Positions 38,443-47,562 of a stretch of DNA of 57,323 nt are shown here, piece after piece. Location of the stretch: positions 240,684 to 298,006 of the forward strand of contig NZ_JQBM01000002.1 of the NCBI RefSeq assembly GCF_001437355.1. The letters run 5' to 3'. The first letter of the stretch is position 1. Each line of letters begins with the position of its first letter. The DNA is from Weissella viridescens (GTDB lineage Bacteria > Bacillota > Bacilli > Lactobacillales > Lactobacillaceae). The notes under the pieces are model-generated. The model ran no database searches. It had not been told where the DNA came from and saw only the letters and a program-made list of their open reading frames with translations. The translations under genes were made by a program, and so were the position numbers.

Positions 38443-38958
38443 ATGCAAATTAAAACTGATTTAACACTAGCGGGCTACATGCCGGATCTATATGCAAAAG
38501 CTGCTCCAGAAAATGCGAAGAAAAATGGGACGCCGGTTATATCGTTTCCTTTTGAGGTTTCGGATATTCCAAAATCCGCTAATTATTTAGCATGGACGAT
38601 GATTGATGATGATGCAATTCCGGTTGTCGGATTTGCGTGGATTCATTGGACGATGATTGATGTACCAGTTACGGATACAACAATGCTGATTCCCGCTGAC
38701 TTTTCACGTAAGGCTACAGTTGGCGTTCAAGGTAAGAACAGTCAAGCTTCGAAATTTGTTGGAGAAACGGATGAAATGCTAACTGCTCGTTACACTGGAC
38801 CGATGCCACCAGATCAACCACATGCGTATCGCTTGACTGTTTATGCGATGCCTGAACCATTATCACTTGTGCCGGGTTACTTTCTAAATGAACAGCTCCG
38901 AGCGCTTGAAGGTAATGTTTTAGCGTGTGCGACATTGGATATCTGGGCAGAGAATTAA
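38443..38958 (+). CDS. YbhB/YbcL family Raf-kinase-inhibitor-like (PEBP) protein
   Basis: The 171-residue protein has the PEBP ligand-pocket motifs: a DDDAIP segment near residue 53, HWTMIDVP near 69, and TGPMPPDQPHAYRLTVYA near 125. No signal peptide is visible, so it is probably cytoplasmic. The family binds small anionic ligands; its bacterial role is poorly known. A GGAGG lies 11 nt before the ATG. It appears monocistronic between two terminators. Confidence 0.88.
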   Translation: MQIKTDLTLAGYMPDLYAKAAPENAKKNGTPVISFPFEVSDIPKSANYLAWTMIDDDAIPVVGFAWIHWTMIDVPVTDTTMLIPADFSRKATVGVQGKNSQASKFVGETDEMLTARYTGPMPPDQPHAYRLTVYAMPEPLSLVPGYFLNEQLRALEGNVLACATLDIWAEN

Positions 38959-38966
38959 TGAATACG

Positions 38967-39003
38967 AAAAAAAGCACATCGGAGCGTATCCGATGTGCTT
39001 TTT
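38967..39003. terminator. Bidirectional terminator between the PEBP gene and rpmF
   Basis: Arms AAAAAGCACATCGGA and TCCGATGTGCTTTTT with a GCGTA loop. It serves the plus-strand PEBP gene and the minus-strand rpmF. Confidence 0.88.
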
Positions 39004-39011
39004 AAAGTTAA

Positions 39012-39182
39012 TTACTTTGAGATAACTTGCTTACCCTTGTATGAACCATCAGCTGAAACGTGATGGTTACGTACGTAAACGCCGTTTTCGTCCAAGTGGA
39101 TTGCTGGTGTCTTAATACCACCACGTCCGCCACGACGCATGCGCTTCTTCATCTTTGATGTCTTACGTGCAGGAACTGCCAT
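39012..39182 (-). CDS. rpmF: 50S ribosomal protein L32
   Basis: The 56-residue protein starts MAVPARKTSKMKKRMRRG, the L32 N-terminus, and has the HLDENGVYVRNHH segment of the family. It is a small protein of the large ribosomal subunit near the peptidyl transferase centre. The four zinc-binding cysteines of C+ type L32 are absent, so this is the C- form. The ATG at 39182 follows AAGGAGG with 8-nt spacing. It has a consensus-like promoter at 39259-39287. Confidence 0.97.
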   Translation of the reverse strand: MAVPARKTSKMKKRMRRGGRGGIKTPAIHLDENGVYVRNHHVSADGSYKGKQVISK

Positions 39183-39258
39183 ATATAAATCCTCCTTACA
39201 CCGCCGTGTTTAAAAGAAGGCAGTGTTATTTATAATCGATATTATTTTCAACTGTTCT

Positions 39259-39287
39259 AAATTACCTGATTTTCAACCTTTTGTCAA
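39259..39287 (-). promoter_or_regulatory. rpmF promoter
   Basis: On the minus strand, a perfect TTGACA (39282-39287) and TAATTT (39259-39264) are 17 nt apart, with the rpmF start about 75 nt downstream. Confidence 0.7.
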
Positions 39288-39323
39288 GTTTTTGCCGAAT
39301 TTCATTGATTTTTAGTCGTTTTA

Positions 39324-39352
39324 TTTACAAATCTCGTTAAAAGGGAGATAAT
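39324..39352 (+). promoter_or_regulatory. Promoter of the universal stress protein gene
   Basis: TTTACA (39324-39329), 17-nt spacer and GATAAT (39347-39352), each hexamer one base from consensus. The gene starts about 45 nt downstream, after AAGAGGAG. Confidence 0.65.
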
Positions 39353-39396
39353 TTAGTTGTAACAAAAAAATAATCGTCACAAGAGGAGAATTTACG

Positions 39397-39834
39397 ATGG
39401 TTGAACCAAAGCGTTTTAAAAATGTATTAGTTGCGGTTGATGACTCTGAGTTAGGGCAGTTGGCGTTGGTGAATGCGATTCATCAAGCTGAAGAAGATGG
39501 TGCCAAGTTAACGATTGTGTCGTTTTTTGAACCAGGTGAACTCAATACATTTGATGCATTAGACAAAGACAAAATTCAAGCCGCTGAATCAAAAGTGGAA
39601 GAAAATCTAAAGGGGTTCCAAAAGCAAGCTTTGGATGCGGGTGTGGAAGATGTGCAACCAATCTATGCTGTTGGTGAACCGGGTGAACAATTAGTTAAAC
39701 ATATTATTAGTGAGGCAGGTGCAGACTTAGTCGTCATGGGGGCACATTCTAAGCCTGGTGTGCGTGCGTATTTCGGATCGCAATCAAATTATGTAGCAAA
39801 TCATGCTGATGTAACAGTGATGATTGTACGTTAA
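39397..39834 (+). CDS. Universal stress protein, UspA family
   Basis: The 145-residue single-domain Usp protein has the NVLVAVDDSELG N-terminus and the DLVVMGAHSKPGVRAYFGS C-terminal region. The spacing of the C-terminal glycines differs from the ATP-binding G-2x-G-9x-G(S/T) signature, so ATP binding is uncertain. It is cytoplasmic and tied to general stress survival in related bacteria. It has its own promoter and terminator and precedes a MarR-type gene. Confidence 0.92.
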   Translation: MVEPKRFKNVLVAVDDSELGQLALVNAIHQAEEDGAKLTIVSFFEPGELNTFDALDKDKIQAAESKVEENLKGFQKQALDAGVEDVQPIYAVGEPGEQLVKHIISEAGADLVVMGAHSKPGVRAYFGSQSNYVANHADVTVMIVR

Positions 39835-39843
39835 TTTGGTAAG

Positions 39844-39869
39844 AAAGGACGCAGGCGCGTTCTTTTTTT
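39844..39869 (+). terminator. Intrinsic terminator after the Usp gene
   Basis: Arms AAAGGACGC/GCGTTCTTT with an AGGC loop and a run of T's, 10 nt after the stop codon. Confidence 0.82.
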
Positions 39870-39895
39870 ATGGATTAACTTTTGGGGAGTGTATG

Positions 39896-40360
39896 ATGGA
39901 TTTATTGAACGAATATATTGATGCTTATTTATCGACGTTAAAATACTTGGATGAGGTGATCTCGGAACCGGCTGATGAGTATGAGCTATCTTTTGAGCAA
40001 TACTTGATTCTTCATAATATTGCACAAAAAGACGGGTTAACTTTGAGTGACATTGTGGATAATCGAAGTGTGACCAGAGCTGCCGTTTCGCGACAAATTA
40101 AAATGTTGTTAAAACGTGATTATGTCTATCAAGAGCCTGATGAAAACGATCGGAGACGGATGCTTTTGCATTTAACGGAAGAGGGCGTTGAAGTTGAAAA
40201 AGTGGTTACGCGTCGCGTGGAAACCAGGTTCCAAGGTTGGGTTGAGGTATTTGGTCAAACGACAGCGCAAAATATCTTAGAATTTATTCGAACGTTCGAT
40301 GATAAAGTTGTTTCAAAGACAAAGGCACGTTCGCGTGGGAAAAACGACTTGTCAAGATAA
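39896..40360 (+). CDS. MarR family transcriptional regulator
   Basis: The 154-residue protein has a winged helix-turn-helix of the MarR type: LTLSDIVDNRSVTRAAVSRQIKML as recognition region and DENDRRRMLLHLTEEG as wing. I start it at ATG 39896, 6 nt after GGGGAG; an ATG 3 nt earlier is also possible. The target is unknown. It lies between the Usp gene and tRNA-Gln, and its 3' end contains the tRNA promoter. Confidence 0.88.
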   Translation: MDLLNEYIDAYLSTLKYLDEVISEPADEYELSFEQYLILHNIAQKDGLTLSDIVDNRSVTRAAVSRQIKMLLKRDYVYQEPDENDRRRMLLHLTEEGVEVEKVVTRRVETRFQGWVEVFGQTTAQNILEFIRTFDDKVVSKTKARSRGKNDLSR

Positions 40361-40377
40361 AATGAGTGTTGTATAAT
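40349..40377 (+). promoter_or_regulatory. tRNA-Gln promoter inside the marR 3' end
   Basis: TTGTCA (40349-40354), 17-nt spacer, perfect TATAAT (40372-40377). The tRNA begins 16 nt after the -10. The -35 lies within the last codons of the MarR gene. Confidence 0.75.
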
Positions 40378-40392
40378 AAAAAAGTTGATTTT

Positions 40393-40464
40393 TGGGCATT
40401 AGCCAAGCGGTAAGGCAATGGTTTCTGGTATCATTATTCGCTGGTTCGAATCCAGCATGCCCAG
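40393..40464 (+). tRNA. tRNA-Gln (CTG anticodon)
   Basis: The 72-nt cloverleaf folds fully: acceptor TGGGCAT/ATGCCCA with a T1-A72 pair, D stem GCC/GGC, anticodon stem ATGGT/ATCAT with loop TTCTGGT (anticodon CTG), T arm GCTGG-TTCGAAT-CCAGC, and discriminator G. CCA is not encoded. The U1-A72 pair and discriminator G are glutamine identity features. It stands alone with its own promoter and terminator. Confidence 0.95.
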
Positions 40465-40470
40465 CTATTT

Positions 40471-40502
40471 AGAGTAATTCATTCGTGAATTGCTCTTTTT
40501 TT
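40471..40502 (+). terminator. Intrinsic terminator after tRNA-Gln
   Basis: An 11-bp stem AGAGTAATTCA/TGAATTGCTCT closed by a stable TTCG loop and followed by a run of T's. Confidence 0.92.
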
Positions 40503-40541
40503 GTGCCTTTTAATCGCTGGCTATGGATCCCTTGTGAAAAA

Positions 40542-40550
40542 TGGTACAAT
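40542..40550 (+). promoter_or_regulatory. L-ldh extended -10 promoter
   Basis: TGGTACAAT matches an extended -10 (TGn-TACAAT) about 39 nt before the L-ldh start. No clear -35 is present. Confidence 0.5.
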
Positions 40551-40573
40551 AGAAATGTAAACTACAATATTAA

Positions 40574-41542
<969 letters not shown>

Positions 41543-41544
41543 AA

Positions 41545-41583
41545 ATAAAAAAGCTGAACACGACATCGTGTTCAGCTTTTTTA
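41545..41583. terminator. Bidirectional terminator between ldh and budA
   Basis: Arms AAAAAAGCTGAACACGA/TCGTGTTCAGCTTTTTT make a long, nearly perfect hairpin usable from both sides of the convergent pair. Confidence 0.92.
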
Positions 41584-41589
41584 TTTATC

Positions 41590-42303
41590 CTAATGGCCAC
41601 CTTCGGCAGCTTGAATGCCTTCCTTTAAACCATCGGCCATTGGTGTATGATCACGGAAAGCCTCATTTTCAATGGGTAGATGTAGTTGGAAGTCGCTCAT
41701 GAGTTCTAACGTACCTTGTAGTTGTTCGGTGTGGGTTTCAAGTAAATGGCCACCAAACGTGTGGTCATCGCTTAGAAAGTGGAGATGCCAACCTGCAGCA
41801 ACGGTACCCTGATACAATTCTGGTGCGAAATAGCCGACAATCGTACCACTGATATTTTCGGCGGTAAAGGTTGGTTGCTTTTGGGCAACTTCCAATAGGC
41901 TTGGATATGGTGCCGTAGACTTAGGTGCTGCTCGAACCAAAACATCTTTAAAGTTACCGTGTAACTCTAAGGCAGCAAAATTGTTTGTGAAATGATAGCC
42001 GTGCTGTAAGTCGGCAAGACTAGCGAAATCTGTAGGTGCTAAGTCTAATTTGATGGCGTCGCTTGAAGCGAAGTGAACGGTCGCAAAGGGGAGTTTTGTG
42101 TCCATATCTGTAATGTGGTTCACATTTCCGAACTCATCGGCTTGATGAACGTCACCATTGAGGATGATGACTTCGCCATCAACGCCATCGAGCGTACCGA
42201 TACCAGTATCTCCGTGGGTCAAAAGTTCGCCAATGGTTGTTGTTCCTTGCATTTGCTTAGCCATTAAGGCTGCGAGTGTACTATGTTGATAAATTTTTGA
42301 CAT
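41590..42303 (-). CDS. budA: Alpha-acetolactate decarboxylase
   Basis: The 237-residue enzyme converts alpha-acetolactate to acetoin. The zinc-binding histidines are visible in GWHLHFLSDDHTFGGH near residue 190, and the family TIVGYFAP segment precedes them. I use ATG 42303, 8 nt after GGAGG; the longer start at 42351 would run through the hairpin in the gap. It is 47 nt downstream of alsS on the same strand. Confidence 0.95.
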   Translation of the reverse strand: MSKIYQHSTLAALMAKQMQGTTTIGELLTHGDTGIGTLDGVDGEVIILNGDVHQADEFGNVNHITDMDTKLPFATVHFASSDAIKLDLAPTDFASLADLQHGYHFTNNFAALELHGNFKDVLVRAAPKSTAPYPSLLEVAQKQPTFTAENISGTIVGYFAPELYQGTVAAGWHLHFLSDDHTFGGHLLETHTEQLQGTLELMSDFQLHLPIENEAFRDHTPMADGLKEGIQAAEGGH

Positions 42304-42316
42304 ATTCGATTCCTCC

Positions 42317-42340
42317 AAAAAAAGCTGCCAGTGGCAGCTT
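42317..42340 (-). terminator. Terminator-like hairpin between alsS and budA
   Basis: On the minus strand, arms AAGCTGCC and GGCAGCTT enclose a 3-nt loop. Five further T follow, then directly the GGAGG of budA. It is a complete intrinsic-terminator shape inside the operon and may lower budA mRNA relative to alsS. Confidence 0.7.
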
Positions 42341-42350
42341 GTGTGTGTCA

Positions 42351-44036
42351 TTATCCTTCAGATTCAACCAATTCAGCTAATTCATAGTTATGTGAATAAT
42401 CCACGGGGATGTCGACAACGACAGGACCTTCGGTTGCAAAGGCTTCGTCAAGCACGGCATCTAATTGCTCAGGGCTTTCGACGCGTAAGCCTTTAGCTCC
42501 GTTGGCTTCCGCGAACTTAACGATATCAATGTTGGCAAACTTAACCCCAGCGGATTGGCCGTCATACTTCTTTTCTTCTTGGAACTTAACCATGTCGTAG
42601 TTGGCGTTGTCGTTCCAAACTAAGCTTACAGTGTTCAAACCTAAGGCAACGGCAGTTGACAGTTCTTGACCTGAGAAGAAGAAACCACCGTCTCCTGAAA
42701 CAGAAACAGACTTGGCGTTAGGGCGAACCATAGCAGCAGCCATGGCCCATGGTAATCCAACTCCGAGCGTTTGCATACCGTTTGAAATCAAGAAGTGGCG
42801 TGGTACATAAGATTTGAAGTGACGTGCCATCCAAATGTAGTGTGATCCGATATCGGTTGAAACGGTCATATCATCAGTGACGTGTGCTTGTAATGACTTG
42901 ATGACATTCAATGGGTGGTTAAGATTTGCAGTAGCTGGTGTATAGCTTGCTTCATCGGCTTCGCGTAATTCTTGTTTGAATTCAGCAAGTTGTTCTAGTG
43001 AAGCATTTGGCATTTCGTAACCAACGATGCGCGATTGTAAGTCGTGCAAAGTATCAGCAATATCACCGATTAATTGACGTTCGGGAGCAAAGTTATTATC
43101 GATTTGGGCCGCAGTTGTATCCAATGATACAATTCGCAAATTCTTTTCGGCGTTCCAATTACGAGGCTCATATTCAATGGCATCGTAACCAACGGTAATA
43201 ACCAAATCAGATTGGGCTAATAGTTGATCACCAACTTGATTGCGGAATAACCCAATGCGACCGAAGAAGGTGGCTGGTTCTAAGTCACGTGAAATCACGC
43301 CGGCACCTTGGAAGGTTTCTACAACAGGTAGCGTTGTTTGGGTGAGTAGATCGTGCAACGCAGCGGTTGAAGCGTCATCAGAACCACGTTGACCAACTAA
43401 AATGACAGGCAACTTTGCGGCTTTGATTTGCGTAGCCAACCAGTCAATATCTTCGATTGAGGCAGCCCCCATACGTGGAGCTTGTACTTCAGGCACGGCT
43501 TGGGTTGTGACTACGGCATCGTCGACGTCTTGTGGAAGTGAAACAAAGGCGGCACCAGGTTTGGGACCATTCGCAGCTACAATCGCGTTTGAAACAATTT
43601 CAGAAATGTTTTCAGGGTCTTGAATTTCAGCTGAGTAATTCGTGATTGGCGCAAAAATAGCTGTGGCGGGTGTACTTTGGTGTGTCAAACGGTAAAGGTC
43701 TTTACGCGGAACTTGTCCACCAATTGCAAGGAGTGGATCACCTTCGGCGCTGGCGGTCATTAATCCAGTTGCCAAATTACCGACTCCAGGTCCTGAAGTG
43801 GCGATTACAACCCCAGGCTTGCCAGTGATGCGGGCAAATCCTTGTGCCATGAAGATGGCGTTTTGCTCGTGGCGCGTGACAATTAACTTTGGTGAAGTTT
43901 CGCCAGCATTTGGGTGGTCAAGGCGTTCAAAAAGACGATCAATCTTGGCACCAGGGATACCAAAGACGAGATCGATATCGTTGTTATTTAAAGTGTTAAC
44001 GAGTAAATCTGCACCATATTGTTGCTTTTCTGTCAT
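42351..44036 (-). CDS. alsS: Acetolactate synthase, catabolic type
   Basis: The 561-residue thiamine-diphosphate enzyme joins two pyruvates to acetolactate, diverting carbon from lactate to acetoin. It has the catalytic glutamate in VTRHEQNA near residue 53 and the ThDP motif starting SVSGDGGFF and ending NDNANYD near 450-480. The single-gene form without a regulatory subunit, next to budA, fits the catabolic AlsS role. The ribosome site is weak: AGAGGGG lies about 12 nt before the ATG. The promoter faces away from clpL. Confidence 0.95.
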   Translation of the reverse strand: MTEKQQYGADLLVNTLNNNDIDLVFGIPGAKIDRLFERLDHPNAGETSPKLIVTRHEQNAIFMAQGFARITGKPGVVIATSGPGVGNLATGLMTASAEGDPLLAIGGQVPRKDLYRLTHQSTPATAIFAPITNYSAEIQDPENISEIVSNAIVAANGPKPGAAFVSLPQDVDDAVVTTQAVPEVQAPRMGAASIEDIDWLATQIKAAKLPVILVGQRGSDDASTAALHDLLTQTTLPVVETFQGAGVISRDLEPATFFGRIGLFRNQVGDQLLAQSDLVITVGYDAIEYEPRNWNAEKNLRIVSLDTTAAQIDNNFAPERQLIGDIADTLHDLQSRIVGYEMPNASLEQLAEFKQELREADEASYTPATANLNHPLNVIKSLQAHVTDDMTVSTDIGSHYIWMARHFKSYVPRHFLISNGMQTLGVGLPWAMAAAMVRPNAKSVSVSGDGGFFFSGQELSTAVALGLNTVSLVWNDNANYDMVKFQEEKKYDGQSAGVKFANIDIVKFAEANGAKGLRVESPEQLDAVLDEAFATEGPVVVDIPVDYSHNYELAELVESEG

Positions 44037-44075
44037 GTTAGAAAAATTCCCCTCTATTACATATGTAAATTAACA

Positions 44076-44103
44076 ATTATAAAACATTGCTTTCATTGTA
44101 CAA
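44076..44103 (-). promoter_or_regulatory. alsS promoter with cre-like spacer
   Basis: On the minus strand, TTGTAC (44098-44103), 16-nt spacer and perfect TATAAT (44076-44081). The spacer holds ATGAAAGCAATGTTTT, which differs from the CcpA cre consensus at two positions, so CcpA control is possible but weakly supported. Confidence 0.6.
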
Positions 44104-44210
44104 CAAAACTTTATAAAAAGTGACCCGAGTTTAAAAGTTTTAAAAAAGAGTGCTGTTTTGCGCCTATTTAAAGTTGATGAAGCCGTTAAATGGCAGCATC
44201 CACATAAATG

Positions 44211-44280
44211 TGACAAATATGTCAAATTTATGAAGAAACCTCAAAAAAGACTTGCACTATACTCGATAGAGTGCTAATAT
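44211..44280 (+). promoter_or_regulatory. clpL promoter with CIRCE-like HrcA operator and upstream palindrome
   Basis: The -35 TTGCAC (44252-44257) and -10 TAATAT (44275-44280) are 17 nt apart. The operator has a perfect right half GAGTGCTAA (44269-44277), a 9-nt gap, and a left half CTTGCACTA (44251-44259) matching six of nine bases of the CIRCE half-site. It covers the promoter core. Upstream lies a palindrome TGACA-AATA-TGTCA (44211-44224) of unknown binding partner. Confidence 0.7.
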
Positions 44281-44286
44281 AGTATT

Positions 44287-44400
44287 TGTAAGTTAGGAAT
44301 GGCTAAGAAGTAAGTGTTACCCCGGGTTGTTAAGGCAACCGCTTCTAACGGACGTTAACTACAGATACAAAACATTGTACAGAAATTAGGAGGCCGTAAT
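44287..44400 (+). promoter_or_regulatory. Structured 5' leader of clpL
   Basis: The predicted leader is about 110 nt. It contains a hairpin GGTTG/CAACC (around 44324-44340) nested in a wider AGAAG/CTTCT pairing, and a TACA/TGTA pair closer to the start. A strong AGGAGG precedes the ATG. I see no known riboswitch. Thermosensing is only a thought. Confidence 0.35.
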
Positions 44401-44401
44401 T

Positions 44402-46525
44402 ATGGCACAAGATACATTTGGATTTTCAGACTTTGATGATATTTTTCGGATGATGAATAATGATGCATCACGCATGAGTCGGTCACAACAAGATCAAATT
44501 AGAAATCAACAAATGCGTGGACAACGCGCACCACAACAACCAAAAGAAGAAAAAGGAATGTTGGATCAATATGGTATTAACATGACTGAGCTTGCTCGTC
44601 GTGGCAAGTTTGATCCAGTCATCGGACGTGATGATGAAATCGATCGCGTCATTGAAATTTTGAACCGTCGTTCAAAGAACAACCCAGTTTTGATTGGGGA
44701 ACCTGGAGTTGGTAAGACAGCTGTTGTTGAAGGATTGGCACAAGCGATTGTTAATGCCAAGGTTCCAGCAAAGTTGCAAGATAAGGAAGTCATTCGTTTG
44801 GATGTTGTTTCACTTGTTCAAGGAACTGGTGTACGAGGCGAATTTGAAGAGCGTATGCAACAATTAATGGATGAAGTTTCAAAGCGTAAGGATGTTATCC
44901 TATTCATCGACGAAATTCATGAAATCATGGGTGCCGGTGGAACTGGAGAAGGTTCAATGGACGCTGGAAACATTTTGAAGCCAGCATTGGCTCGTGGAGA
45001 TTTCCAATTAGTTGGTGCAACAACTTTGAACGAATACCGTGACATTGAAAAGGACGGAGCGATTGCTCGTCGTTTGCAACCAGTTATGATTGATGAACCT
45101 TCAACTGATGAAGCTGTTCAAATCTTGAAAGGTATCCAACCTAAGTATGAGGATTACCACAAGGTGAAGTATTCAGAAGGGGCTATCCAAGCTGCTGTTG
45201 ATTTGTCAAACCGTTACATTCAAGAGCGTTTCTTGCCTGACAAGGCCATCGATTTGATGGATGAAGCTGGATCAAAGAAGAATCTTTCATTGAAGGTCGG
45301 AGATCCAAAGGAAATCCAAAAGAAGATTGATGCAGCTGAAGCAAACAAGAAGCAAGCTGCTGATGATGAAGATTTCGAGAAGGCTGGTTACTGGCGTGAC
45401 CAAATCAATCAATTGACTTTGCAACTAGAATCAATTAAAAGCCAAAAGCCTCAAGATGATTCAACTAAGACTGTTACAAAGCGTGACATCGAAAAGATTG
45501 TTGAAGAGAAGACTGGTATTCCAGTTGGTGAGTTGGCTGAATCAGAGCAAACACAATTGAAGAACTTGGATAAGAACCTTTCAGACCACGTGATTGGACA
45601 AGAGAAGGCAACTGAACAAGTTGCACAATCAATCCGTCGTAATCGTGTTGGCTTTAACAAGTCAGGTCGCCCAATTGGTAGCTTCTTGTTCGTTGGACCA
45701 ACTGGAGTTGGTAAGACAGAAACTGCAAAGCAATTGGCAAAGGAATTGTTTGGTACTGAAGACAACATGATTCGTTTCGATATGTCAGAATACATGGAGA
45801 AGCAGTCAGTTTCTAAGTTAATCGGAGCACCTGCTGGATATGTTGGATACGAAGAGGCTGGTCAATTGACTGAAGCTGTTCGTCGTCACCCATACTCAAT
45901 CTTGCTTTTTGATGAGGTTGAAAAGGCTCACCCTGATGTCATGAATATGTTCCTACAAATTCTTGATGATGGACGTTTGACAGATGCACAAGGACATGTT
46001 GTTTCATTCAAGGATACGATTGTCATCATGACATCTAACGCTGGCCAAGATGCACCAGAAGATACACCTTTGATGGATCGCTTGGCACCTTACTTCAAGC
46101 CAGAATTCTTGAACCGTTTTGATGCGATTGTTGAATTCGATGCTTTGAGCAAGGACAACCTACACAAGATTGTTAACTTGATGCTTGATGATATGAACAA
46201 GACGATTTCTGCAAAGGGCTTGCATGTTCATGTAACTGACGCAGCTAAGGATATGTTGGTTGATGAAGGATACGATCCAAAGATGGGAGCACGTCCACTA
46301 CGTCGTGTCATCCAAAATCAACTTGAAAATCAAATTGCCGACTTCTACCTAGACAACCCAGGAGTGAAGGATTTGCGTGCAGAAGTACATCACGATGATA
46401 TCAGGATTGTTGCTGAAACTGATCCTGACCAAGAAGTTGTTGATGAAAAAGAAGAAAAGGTTGATGCGAAAGCTGAAGCTGTTGATGTAGCTGAGGATCA
46501 AGCTTACGAAGCGAATGATGATTAG
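44402..46525 (+). CDS. clpL: Clp ATPase ClpL
   Basis: The 707-residue class I Clp/Hsp100 protein has two AAA+ modules: Walker A GEPGVGKT at 99-106 and GPTGVGKT at 432-439. Between them is a short coiled middle domain with a UVR-like stretch ([13 protein letters not shown]). The N-terminus is short and Gln/Arg-rich instead of carrying a Clp-N domain. This layout is ClpL. It acts as a heat- and stress-induced disaggregase or chaperone. The acidic, Glu/Asp-rich C-terminus is about 40 residues. It has its own CIRCE-like promoter and terminator. Confidence 0.92.
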   Translation: MAQDTFGFSDFDDIFRMMNNDASRMSRSQQDQIRNQQMRGQRAPQQPKEEKGMLDQYGINMTELARRGKFDPVIGRDDEIDRVIEILNRRSKNNPVLIGEPGVGKTAVVEGLAQAIVNAKVPAKLQDKEVIRLDVVSLVQGTGVRGEFEERMQQLMDEVSKRKDVILFIDEIHEIMGAGGTGEGSMDAGNILKPALARGDFQLVGATTLNEYRDIEKDGAIARRLQPVMIDEPSTDEAVQILKGIQPKYEDYHKVKYSEGAIQAAVDLSNRYIQERFLPDKAIDLMDEAGSKKNLSLKVGDPKEIQKKIDAAEANKKQAADDEDFEKAGYWRDQINQLTLQLESIKSQKPQDDSTKTVTKRDIEKIVEEKTGIPVGELAESEQTQLKNLDKNLSDHVIGQEKATEQVAQSIRRNRVGFNKSGRPIGSFLFVGPTGVGKTETAKQLAKELFGTEDNMIRFDMSEYMEKQSVSKLIGAPAGYVGYEEAGQLTEAVRRHPYSILLFDEVEKAHPDVMNMFLQILDDGRLTDAQGHVVSFKDTIVIMTSNAGQDAPEDTPLMDRLAPYFKPEFLNRFDAIVEFDALSKDNLHKIVNLMLDDMNKTISAKGLHVHVTDAAKDMLVDEGYDPKMGARPLRRVIQNQLENQIADFYLDNPGVKDLRAEVHHDDIRIVAETDPDQEVVDEKEEKVDAKAEAVDVAEDQAYEANDD

Positions 46526-46564
46526 AAGCAGATCCAGAAGTATAATCTGTTTCAAAAATGAAAC

Positions 46565-46592
46565 GACTATCAGAAATGATAGTCTTTTTTTT
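46565..46592 (+). terminator. Intrinsic terminator after clpL
   Basis: Stem GACTATCA/TGATAGTC with a GAAA loop and eight T's. The following 46593-46833 holds no gene. It has an extended -10-like TGATACAAT (about 46632-46640), a TATACT near 46759, and a 6-bp inverted repeat ATACTC/GAGTAT with a 3-nt gap in front of the LysM-CHAP gene. Confidence 0.88.
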
Positions 46593-46833
46593 GTGGATTT
46601 CGTTCAGAATGTTTAAGAAAAAGTAAAGGTATGATACAATAATAATTGTGAATTTATTAACGACATTGCGTCAGTGTTTTTGATTTTATCGATACTTAAA
46701 TGTAACAAAAGTAATTGAAACGAAAATGCGAGCAAACTCAAATGCAAAAGCGTAGTAGTATACTCAACGAGTATTTGTTAGTAATTAAAAACAAATTTGG
46801 AAAAGTAGATAGCATTTTGGAGGATGGGGAATT

Positions 46834-47487
46834 ATGAAGACGACAGTAAAGAATACATTATTGGCTACAGTTGGAGCGGCTGCTGCATTTGGTGGGGCAA
46901 CAGCGGTTGCCTCAGCTGACTCAGTTACCGTTAAATCAGGTGACACACTTTATTCAATCGCTCAGGCGAACGGTGTTTCAGTTGATGAATTGGCATCAAT
47001 TAACAATGTAACGAATCCTAACTTGATTTTCGTTGGTCAAAATCTTGAGCTTACAAAGGGTGCATCAGAAACTGCTGCACCACAAGTTTCAGCTAAGCCG
47101 GTTGCTGCTACAACAGAACAAGTGGCGACAACATCAGTTGCCTCAGCTTCTCACGCAGTTACAGACGCTTCTAATACATATCCAGCTGGTCAATGTACTT
47201 GGTTCGTTAAGAATGCAGCTCCTTGGGCTGGTAACTACTGGGGTAACGCTACGAACTGGGCTGCCAGCGCCGCTGCAGCTGGTTTCTCAGTAAGTGGTAC
47301 ACCACAAGTTGGATCAATTGCAGTATTCGGTGCTGGAGTTGGTGGCGCAGATTCTGTGTATGGTCACGTGGCTATGGTCGATGCAGTTAACCCTGAAGGA
47401 ACCATTACAATTTCTGAAGGAAACTACGCTGGAATGGCTTATCACACTCGTACAATTTCAGCTGCTGGCCTTCAATTCATTAACTAA
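46834..47487 (+). CDS. Secreted LysM-CHAP peptidoglycan hydrolase
   Basis: The 217-residue protein has a signal peptide cleaved near VASA29-D, one LysM domain at about 30-75 ([15 protein letters not shown] start), an Ala/Thr/Ser linker and a CHAP domain at about 112-217. Catalytic Cys121 (GQCTWFV) and His178 (YGHVAMVD) are present. It should bind peptidoglycan by LysM and cleave stem peptides or cross-bridges during growth or daughter-cell separation. The start follows TTGGAGG. It is monocistronic with a terminator. Confidence 0.93.
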   Translation: MKTTVKNTLLATVGAAAAFGGATAVASADSVTVKSGDTLYSIAQANGVSVDELASINNVTNPNLIFVGQNLELTKGASETAAPQVSAKPVAATTEQVATTSVASASHAVTDASNTYPAGQCTWFVKNAAPWAGNYWGNATNWAASAAAAGFSVSGTPQVGSIAVFGAGVGGADSVYGHVAMVDAVNPEGTITISEGNYAGMAYHTRTISAAGLQFIN

Positions 47488-47502
47488 TTTTGAAAAAATG
47501 TT

Positions 47503-47537
47503 AGCTCGCGTGCTCGTTTATGCGGGCTCGTTTTTTT
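47503..47537 (+). terminator. Intrinsic terminator after the LysM-CHAP gene
   Basis: AGCTCGCGT pairs with ATGCGGGCT (two G-T pairs), with an 8-nt loop and a CG then seven T's. Confidence 0.7.
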
Positions 47538-47562
47538 GTATCATTAAGAAAAAGGTGGCAAA

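Noticed and set aside
46690..46720. WalR-type box upstream of the LysM-CHAP gene
   Set aside because: TGTAAC is present, but the second half-site is not at the required 5-nt spacing.
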